Shown piece after piece: positions 58,815 through 64,000 of a stretch of DNA of 64,000 nucleotides (positions are counted from its first letter, which is position 1; each line of letters begins with the position of its first letter). The stretch is from Senegalimassilia anaerobia JC110 (GTDB lineage: Bacteria; Actinomycetota; Coriobacteriia; Coriobacteriales; Eggerthellaceae): assembly GCF_000236865.1 (NCBI RefSeq), contig NZ_HE611014.1:417662-481661 (forward strand), given 5' to 3'. The position numbers and the translations under genes are program-made. Under the pieces are notes generated by a model. The model ran no database searches, was not told the origin of the DNA, and saw only the letters and a program-made list of their open reading frames with translations.

Positions 58815-59654
58815 ATGGGCATTTTCGAGGGACAGGCGTTCTCCTCGTTCGCGGCTGCGGCCGCCAACGCGCGCGAGAACCTGCGCGTGCACGGGACGCT
58901 GGGCGAGGACCCGGCGCCGCGCGACGAGAACGGCAAGGTGTGCGGCGAGAACCCGCAAAAGGCGCTCGTGCTCAGCAGCGGCGGCGTGGATTCCAGCACG
59001 CTTCTGGCCTTGGCGGTCAAGCGCTTCGGCGCGGAGAACGTGTTCGCCCTGAGCATCTCCTACGGCCAGCGTCACGAGAAGGAGATCGAAAGCGCGAAGG
59101 CCGTCGCCGCGCATTACGGCGTCGAGCAGCGCTTCCTCGACCTTTCCGCCATCTTCGCCGATAGCGATTGCAGCCTGCTCGAGCATTCCTCGCAAGACGT
59201 TCCCGAGGAAAGCTACGCCGAGCAGATCGACGAGGCGGACGGCTCTACGGTCAGCACGTACGTGCCGTTCCGCAACGGGCTGTTCCTGTCGAGCGCCGCG
59301 TCCATGGCGCTGTCGCTGGGCGCGAGCGTGCTGTTCTACGGCGCGCACCACGACGATTGGGCCGGCGACGCTTATCCCGATTGCTCCATCGAGTTCGTGA
59401 ACGCCATGAACCTTGCCATCACGCAGGGCACGGCGGGCCAGCTGCACATGGAGGCGCCCTTCGTGTCCTGGTCGAAGGCCGATATCGTGAAATGCGGTCT
59501 TGAGCTGGACGTTCCCTACGAGCTTACGTGGAGCTGCTACGAGGGCGGCGAGCGTCCGTGCGGCAAATGCGGCACATGCATCGACCGCAACCGCGCTTTC
59601 GAGGCCAACGGCATGCGCGACCCGCTGCTCGACAAATTGGACGCCCAAGGGTAG
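58815..59654 (+). CDS. queC: 7-cyano-7-deazaguanine synthase
   Basis: The 279-residue enzyme converts carboxy-deazaguanine to preQ0 with ATP and ammonia. It has the PP-loop LSSGGVDSST near residue 55, FRNGLFLS, and the zinc cysteines CYEGGERPCGKCGTC near the end. It is longer than the usual 220-240 residues because of a 45-residue N-terminal extension of unknown role. It is coupled to queE. Confidence 0.94.
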   Translation: MGIFEGQAFSSFAAAAANARENLRVHGTLGEDPAPRDENGKVCGENPQKALVLSSGGVDSSTLLALAVKRFGAENVFALSISYGQRHEKEIESAKAVAAHYGVEQRFLDLSAIFADSDCSLLEHSSQDVPEESYAEQIDEADGSTVSTYVPFRNGLFLSSAASMALSLGASVLFYGAHHDDWAGDAYPDCSIEFVNAMNLAITQGTAGQLHMEAPFVSWSKADIVKCGLELDVPYELTWSCYEGGERPCGKCGTCIDRNRAFEANGMRDPLLDKLDAQG

Positions 59655-59765
59655 GGCGCTGCCGCTAGAAGGGGCGCCTTCCGCTGCGCGGCGGCCGTTT
59701 ACCCAGCAGTCCCGAACCCATACAACCCTCGCGGCCCTTCCGGCCGCGCTTCCCAAGGAGAACCT

Positions 59766-60269
59766 ATGACCAACGAAAAACCTGCGCGCGTCGGCATCGA
59801 CGACCTGTCGCTCCTGGGCAACCAGGGCGTGCAGTATCCGCAAACTTACGATCCCGGCGTGCTCGAGACGTTCGACAACAAGCACCCCGGCAACGACTAC
59901 TTCGTGAAGTTCAACTGCCCGGAGTTCACGGCGTTGTGCCCGATCACCGGCCAGCCCGACTTCGCCACCATCTACATCTCCTACGTGCCCGACGTGCGCA
60001 TGGTGGAGAGCAAGAGTCTGAAGCTGTACCTGTTCAGCTTCCGCAACCATGGCGACTTCCACGAGGATTGCGTCAACGTGATCATGAAGGACCTGATCGC
60101 GCTGATGGACCCGAAGTACATCGAGGTGTGGGGCAAGTTCCTGCCGCGCGGCGGCATCTCCATCGATCCGTACTGCAACTATGGCAAGCCCGGCACACGC
60201 TGGGAGCAGGTTGCCTGGGATCGCCTGGCAAACCACGACCTGCACCCTGAGGCCGTGAACAACCGCTAG
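59766..60269 (+). CDS. queF: NADPH-dependent preQ0 reductase
   Basis: The 167-residue type I QueF reduces the nitrile of preQ0 to preQ1, the last step before insertion into tRNA. It shows [18 protein letters not shown], with the catalytic Cys in the TALCPITGQ part, and the QueF signature [18 protein letters not shown] precedes the ATG. It follows queC after 111 bp and ends with a strong terminator. Because QueF is present, the operon feeds queuosine in tRNA rather than stopping at preQ0. Confidence 0.95.
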   Translation: MTNEKPARVGIDDLSLLGNQGVQYPQTYDPGVLETFDNKHPGNDYFVKFNCPEFTALCPITGQPDFATIYISYVPDVRMVESKSLKLYLFSFRNHGDFHEDCVNVIMKDLIALMDPKYIEVWGKFLPRGGISIDPYCNYGKPGTRWEQVAWDRLANHDLHPEAVNNR

Positions 60270-60278
60270 CAGCGCTTG

Positions 60279-60312
60279 ACGCCCGCAGACATCGCCGTCT
60301 GCGGGCGTTTTT
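60279..60312 (+). terminator. Terminator of queDECF
   Basis: ACGCCCGCAGAC (60279-60290) and GTCTGCGGGCGT (60297-60308) form a 12-bp stem with a 6-base loop, followed by a T-run. Confidence 0.95.
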
Positions 60313-60445
60313 CATGCGGGATCGCATACATTTGCGTGTTTTTGGCAGGAACCATATGCGTGCGTTGACCTGGGAAAACGTTGCATAACACCGGGTCATC
60401 AGCCGATTATAAACGTGCGCGAGTGCGTGCGATTTCTCTATCGGA

Positions 60446-60451
60446 TACAAT
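60446..60451 (+). promoter_or_regulatory. -10 box for an apparently leaderless PAP2 transcript
   Basis: TACAAT ends six bases before the ATG at 60458, placing the likely transcript start at the start codon. No good -35 box is visible. Confidence 0.45.
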
Positions 60452-60457
60452 GTTGGC

Positions 60458-60979
60458 ATGCAAAAATCCACGTACATATCTATGACCGATGCCTTGCGGG
60501 CGCGTCCTGCGCTGGCGCGTGGCGTGTCGCTGGCGAACAAGGTCATCACCGACGTCGTGTATGTGGCGTATCCGTGCCTGCTTGTGTGGCTGGCGTATGC
60601 GGCGGCAACCGGCGCAGCCGGCGCGGCGGGCATGCTGCTCCGTGCCGCGCTGGTACCGGGCATCTCGTTCGTGCTGGTCACCGTGCTGCGCAAGGAGATC
60701 AACGCGCCACGTCCGTATGAGGTGTTCGACGCCGCTCCCGTCATCCCGAAGGATACGCGCGGCAATTCGTTCCCTAGCCGGCACGCATTCAGCATCTTCG
60801 TCATAGCCATGACGTTTTGCGCCTGCTGTCCGCTTGCATGGGCGGGGCCGGTCATGCTGGCTGCCGGGGTGTTGCTGGCGGTCATCCGTGTGGTATCGGG
60901 CGTGCACTTCCCTTGCGATGTCGTGGTGGGGGCTTTGTTGGGCATGCTTGCAGGTTTTGTGGGTCTCTGGATTCTTTAG
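60458..60979 (+). CDS. PAP2-family membrane phosphatase
   Basis: The 173-residue membrane protein has the three PAP2 motifs: KEINAPRP, SFPSRHAFS and RVVSGVHFPCDV, with about five hydrophobic helices. Such enzymes dephosphorylate lipid phosphates, e.g. undecaprenyl pyrophosphate or phosphatidylglycerol phosphate. The active site faces outward in most members. It appears to start directly at its promoter without a leader. Confidence 0.88.
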   Translation: MQKSTYISMTDALRARPALARGVSLANKVITDVVYVAYPCLLVWLAYAAATGAAGAAGMLLRAALVPGISFVLVTVLRKEINAPRPYEVFDAAPVIPKDTRGNSFPSRHAFSIFVIAMTFCACCPLAWAGPVMLAAGVLLAVIRVVSGVHFPCDVVVGALLGMLAGFVGLWIL

Positions 60980-61060
60980 CGGCGGGTTGATACAGTTATT
61001 GATATTAAATATCGATATTGGTTTGCTGATACCGTTCGTTTCGTTTCAGAGGGGGCGGAT

Positions 61061-61528
61061 ATGCTGAAGGTTTCGAAGCGTACGTTGCTTTTAGTCGCCG
61101 GCATCGTTTGGCTTATCGCCGGTGGGAACATCGCCTGGCTGGGCATCCGGTCGTTCGCTCAGATGGATCAGGGAATCTGGTGGCTGCTCGTCATCGGCGC
61201 CGTTGGGGTGTTCACGTTGTTCCACGTCAAGGTATTCTCGAAGATGGTCGGTAAGCATGCCGTTCGCATTGCCGGTTACGAGGCCGATCGCGTGGGCGTG
61301 TGGAACTTCTTCGATGTACCGGGTTATGCCATGATGGTCATCATGATGACCGGCGGCATCTCCCTTCGCGCGTTCGGCCTGGTCCCTGTGTGGTTCATCG
61401 CGTTCTTTTACACCGGTCTGGGCATTGCGCTGGCGCTTTCCGGCGCAAGCTTCCTTATCCGTTTCGCGCGCCGCGGCAACCGTCCCGCCCCGTGCCCGTT
61501 GGTTCCTCGTGCAGCTTCGCGCGGATAA
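61061..61528 (+). CDS. Small membrane protein of unknown function
   Basis: The 155-residue protein has four predicted transmembrane helices (about residues 8-30, 42-58, 88-108 and 110-132) and a basic tail (RFARRGNRP). No family is recognised. The ATG at 61061 has the GAGGGGGCGG site upstream. It ends before a strong hairpin terminator. Confidence 0.7.
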   Translation: MLKVSKRTLLLVAGIVWLIAGGNIAWLGIRSFAQMDQGIWWLLVIGAVGVFTLFHVKVFSKMVGKHAVRIAGYEADRVGVWNFFDVPGYAMMVIMMTGGISLRAFGLVPVWFIAFFYTGLGIALALSGASFLIRFARRGNRPAPCPLVPRAASRG

Positions 61529-61559
61529 TCGCTTCTCATTACATGATTCCGCTTTATCA

Positions 61560-61592
61560 CGAAGGCCCGCTCGTTTGAGCGGGCCTTCGCTT
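61560..61592 (+). terminator. Terminator after the small membrane protein gene
   Basis: CGAAGGCCCGCTC (61560-61572) and GAGCGGGCCTTCG (61577-61589) form a 13-bp perfect stem with loop GTTT, followed by CTTT. Confidence 0.9.
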
Positions 61593-61680
61593 TGCTACCG
61601 GGAAATCCTGGCGAAAGGGGATCCTGGCAAGGGAGTTGTTCCGATCAGGGGGCATCTCACGAAGCTGCCCCCCAGTCGCG

Positions 61681-61721
61681 GCTATGGCGCCGCTCCGCTG
61701 GGGAAACGGAAGCGCCATAGC
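61681..61721. repeat. Inverted repeat downstream of metY
   Basis: GCTATGGCGC (61681-61690) and GCGCCATAGC (61712-61721) are exact complements and may end the minus-strand metY transcript. No T-run follows. The rest of the gap holds no gene. Confidence 0.5.
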
Positions 61722-61819
61722 GTTTGGAGGGTTGCCGCCTGGCGGGGCTTTCGCTTCCAGCTGGGGAAATAGGGGCTGGTAGCGCCACCCCCCGCCATGG
61801 GCGTTCAGTCGTTGGAGGG

Positions 61820-63115
61820 CTACTTGATGGCTTCGAAGCCGGCTGTCAGGTCGGCGATGATGTCGTCGATGTTCTCGGTGCCGATGGACAGGCGCACGGT
61901 GGTGGGCTTGATGCCGGCGGCCAGCAGCTCGTCCTCGGTCAGCTGGGAGTGCGTGGTGGATGCCGGGTGGATGACCAACGACTTCACGTCGGCAACGTTC
62001 GCCAGCAGGCTGAACAGGCTCAAGGACTCGGTGAACTTGCGCGCGTCGTCGGCGGTGCCCTTCACGTCGAAGGTGAAGATGGAGCCGGCGCCGTTCGGGT
62101 AGTACTCATCGTAGAGCTCCTTGGCGCGGCCGGTCGCCAACGCCGGATGGTTCACGGAAGCAACCTGCGGATGGTTGTTCAGGAACTCCACCACCTTCAG
62201 CGCATTCTCCACATGGCGGTCGACGCGCAGGGACAGCGTCTCCAGGCCAAGCAGCAGCAACCATGCGTTGAACGGGGAGAGCGTGGCGCCCTGGTCGCGC
62301 AGCAGCGTGGCGCGGGCCTTCGTGATGTAGGCTGCGGGGCCTGCGGCCTCGGTGAATACGACGCCGTGGTAGCTGGGGTTGGGCTTTGCCACGCCGGGGA
62401 ACTTATCGGCGTTCGCAGCCCAGTCGAACGTACCGGCATCGGTGATCACGCCGCCCATGGCCGTGCCGTGGCCGCCGATGAACTTGGTGGCGGAGTGGAC
62501 GACCACGTCGGCGCCGTGCTCGATGGGGCGCAGCAGGTAAGGCGTGGAGAAAGTGGCGTCCACGATTAGCGGCACGTTGTGGCGGTGCGCGATGTCGGCC
62601 CATGCCTCAAGGTCGAGCACGTCGGAGTTGGGGTTGCCCAGCGTCTCGGCGTAGAGCAGCTTGGTGTTGTCCTGGATGGCGGCTTCGACGGCGTCCAGGT
62701 CGGCCGGGTTGACGAACGTGGTGGAAAGCCCCTGCTCGGCCAGCGTGTGCTCGAACAGGTTCAGCGTTCCACCGTACAGGTTGGTGGAGGACACGATGTG
62801 ATCGCCGGCGGTGGCGATGTTCTGCACGGCGATGGTGATGGCGGCGGAACCGGTCGCCACGCCTAGGGATCCGACGCCGCCTTCGAGTGCGGCAACGCGC
62901 TCCTCGAAGGTGCTGACCGTGGGGTTGGTCAGGCGGCTGTAGATGTTGCCGGGCTCGGTCAGGCCGAAACGGCCGGCGGCGGTGGCGGCATCCTTGAACA
63001 CGAAGGACGAGGTCAGGTAAATCGGCACGGCGCGGGCGTCGGTTGCCGGATCGGGCTGCTCCTGTCCGGCGTGCACTTGCAGGGTTTCGAATGCGTACTT
63101 CTGCTTCTCAGACAT
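61820..63115 (-). CDS. metY: O-acetylhomoserine sulfhydrylase (MetY-type)
   Basis: The 431-residue PLP enzyme of the Cys/Met metabolism family makes homocysteine from O-acetylhomoserine and sulfide. It starts with FETLQVHAGQEQPDPATDAR and PIYLTSSFVFKD, has SRLTNPT, and the PLP lysine in VHSATKFIGG near residue 210. Length and the N-terminal pattern fit MetY rather than MetB/MetC. A consensus promoter and TTAGGAGA site lie upstream. With lysC-asd and metQ in the same window it belongs to methionine supply, but is not linked to them. Confidence 0.93.
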   Translation of the reverse strand: MSEKQKYAFETLQVHAGQEQPDPATDARAVPIYLTSSFVFKDAATAAGRFGLTEPGNIYSRLTNPTVSTFEERVAALEGGVGSLGVATGSAAITIAVQNIATAGDHIVSSTNLYGGTLNLFEHTLAEQGLSTTFVNPADLDAVEAAIQDNTKLLYAETLGNPNSDVLDLEAWADIAHRHNVPLIVDATFSTPYLLRPIEHGADVVVHSATKFIGGHGTAMGGVITDAGTFDWAANADKFPGVAKPNPSYHGVVFTEAAGPAAYITKARATLLRDQGATLSPFNAWLLLLGLETLSLRVDRHVENALKVVEFLNNHPQVASVNHPALATGRAKELYDEYYPNGAGSIFTFDVKGTADDARKFTESLSLFSLLANVADVKSLVIHPASTTHSQLTEDELLAAGIKPTTVRLSIGTENIDDIIADLTAGFEAIK

Positions 63116-63180
63116 CTGGCTATCTCCTAAATCGATTACTATGGCTTTCTTGTTCTCATATAGCGTGATGACGGTTGTAA

Positions 63181-63209
63181 GTTATACCGAAGCAAAGGAA
63201 GTGGGTCAA
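63181..63209 (-). promoter_or_regulatory. Promoter of metY
   Basis: On the minus strand TTGACC (63204-63209) and TATAAC (63181-63186) are exactly 17 bp apart, an almost ideal sigma-70-type promoter. The leader is about 58 bases; no SAM riboswitch fits in it. Confidence 0.8.
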
Positions 63210-63313
63210 TAGGAATATAGGAGATTCCGTCCGCGGGGTATTTCGAAATTCAGATACCTAGTTTTTCATGCTCTCGATAAGCCTAGCGAATAAATGGGAA
63301 ATAACGCTTTGAA

Positions 63314-63332
63314 TATGCCCTATGGGGGTATA
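63314..63332 (+). promoter_or_regulatory. CsoR-type operator candidate
   Basis: TATGCCCTATGGGGGTATA is a near-palindrome of the GC-tract type bound by CsoR copper sensors (ATACCC...GGGTAT). It lies 53 bp before the HMA-protein ATG, overlapping the region upstream of a TACAAT -10 box (63340-63345). Confidence 0.65.
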
Positions 63333-63384
63333 CAAGTGCTACAATCGCCTTGTACTGTTAACCAAAGCTAAGAAAGGTGGGACC

Positions 63385-63753
63385 ATGATCGCGACCGTGA
63401 TCATCTGCATTATCATCGCCATTGCCGTCGTTTTCGCAGCCAGAAGGGCCGTTCGCACGTTCTCGGGTGATGGCTCATGCTGCGGCGGGAAGAGCGCGAA
63501 GAAGGTCAAGCGCACGCATGTCGAGGATACGGACGAGGCAAACTATCCGTATGCGACGGATGTGTCGATCGGCGGTATGACGTGCGAGAGATGCTCCGCC
63601 GCGGTTGAGAATGCGCTGAACGGTATCGACGGCGTGTGGGCGCGGGTCGATTTGGCGGCGAAGAACGCGCACGTGTTGTCCAAGCAGCCGCTCGACATGG
63701 ACTGCGTGAAGGATGTCGTTCGCGAAGCCGGCTACTACGTGATCCAGCGCTAG
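63385..63753 (+). CDS. Membrane-anchored heavy-metal-associated (HMA) protein
   Basis: The 122-residue protein has an N-terminal transmembrane helix (residues 2-19) followed by basic residues and a GSCCGGK cysteine pair, a layout resembling FeoB-associated Cys-rich membrane proteins. An HMA domain with the copper-binding motif GMTCERC (Cys67, Cys70) fills residues 55-122. It probably binds Cu(I) at the inner face of the membrane and may pass it to an exporter. ATG 63385 with AAAGGTGG is chosen over an upstream in-frame Met. The CsoR-type operator upstream supports copper control. Confidence 0.82.
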   Translation: MIATVIICIIIAIAVVFAARRAVRTFSGDGSCCGGKSAKKVKRTHVEDTDEANYPYATDVSIGGMTCERCSAAVENALNGIDGVWARVDLAAKNAHVLSKQPLDMDCVKDVVREAGYYVIQR

Positions 63754-63876
63754 CTGCGCGCCCGTCGCAAGGCGAGCGACCGCATGCGGTGGGCCGTTTC
63801 GCTGGGCGGGTTGCGCAAACGGCGAGGGGGATCCTGGCTAAGGCATTATACGGAGCGGCTTGTCCGCTAGCGCGAA

Positions 63877-63906
63877 AAAAAGGGCTTCCCTTGGGAGGCC
63901 CTTTTC
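63877..63906 (-). terminator. Terminator near the window end
   Basis: AAAAGGGCTTCC and GGAGGCCCTTTT form a stem with one mismatch. On the minus strand a run of seven T residues follows, as expected for a gene entering from the right edge. Confidence 0.7.
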
Positions 63907-63953
63907 CATGGTTGATCGTCGGTTTCGCGAATCGCCGGGGATCGTAAGCTGCG

Positions 63954-64000
63954 CTATGCCAGCAGCGCGCCAAGGCGCATGCATTCGGCGGCGGCGTCAT
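63954..64000 (-). CDS. Possible 3' end of a minus-strand gene cut by the window edge
   Basis: The minus strand reads DAAAECMRLGALLA then a stop at 63954-63956, followed 48 bp later by a strong minus-strand terminator. The peptide is too short to identify. Confidence 0.4.
   Translation of the reverse strand, partial: DAAAECMRLGALLA

Noticed and set aside
57585-60269. queDECF supplying a dpd-type 7-deazaguanine DNA modification used by the DGQHR protein
   Set aside because: No dpdA or other dpd genes are present, QueF makes preQ1 for tRNA, and the two loci are 27 kb apart with different composition; there is no evidence for a link.

Overview
The window is a high-GC bacterial chromosome segment. 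It looks like an anaerobic actinobacterium of the class Coriobacteriia, most likely Eggerthellaceae. This rests on the GC-rich coding style, a giant fused 2-hydroxyacyl-CoA dehydratase activase, the ksgA-veg gene order, orphan MetQ and MetY, and the mix of transporter families. The taxonomy is inference; no rRNA is present. About 45 protein genes and one tRNA gene (tRNA-Ala, anticodon CGC, with CCA encoded) can be supported.

Layout: 0.2-6.9 kb holds a RecJ-RecQ fusion protein, a bifunctional RelA/SpoT and a metallo-beta-lactamase-fold hydrolase. 6.9-9.9 kb is a minus-strand block: a DUF47/PhoU-like protein, a TRIC/UPF0126 channel and a zinc-dependent phospholipase C-like protein. 10.1-16.0 kb holds a UMF1-type MFS transporter, an AzgA-type purine permease, then aspartate kinase and aspartate-semialdehyde dehydrogenase. 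16.0-17.7 kb is gene-poor, with an IS3 transposase remnant and several short repeat families, followed by tlyA and a convergent gene for a large Tat-type lipoprotein. 21.1-27.4 kb is gltBD.

27.4-33.0 kb is the most unusual region. It is a 5.35-kb unit bounded by two 169-bp direct repeats, each made of the promoter region and first 20 codons of a low-molecular-weight protein tyrosine phosphatase gene. Inside are AT-rich genes for a D12-class adenine methyltransferase and, overlapping it by 14 bp, a 763-residue protein joining a PD-(D/E)XK nuclease-like domain to a DGQHR (DndB/DpdB-type) domain, followed by two decayed IS3-family elements. I read this as a horizontally acquired DNA modification/defence module that restored the host gene at its right end. 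No integrase is visible.

33-49 kb is ordinary chromosome: PNPOx-like flavoprotein, SDR, EttA, PFL/DUF711 protein, MetQ, TetR regulator plus the 1550-residue dehydratase activase, RsmI, a YgjP-like metalloprotease and a DHA2 efflux pump. 49-56 kb carries a secreted coiled-coil muralytic protein, then metG, tatD, a flavodoxin with a basic tail, rsmA and veg. After the tRNA and a HAD phosphatase comes a complete preQ1 operon, queD-queE-queC-queF, preceded by what looks like a preQ1-I riboswitch and a terminator hairpin. The window ends with a PAP2 phosphatase, a small membrane protein, metY and a FeoB-associated-like/HMA fusion behind a CsoR-type operator. Palindromic REP-like elements with a shared core occur four times between 52 and 57 kb.
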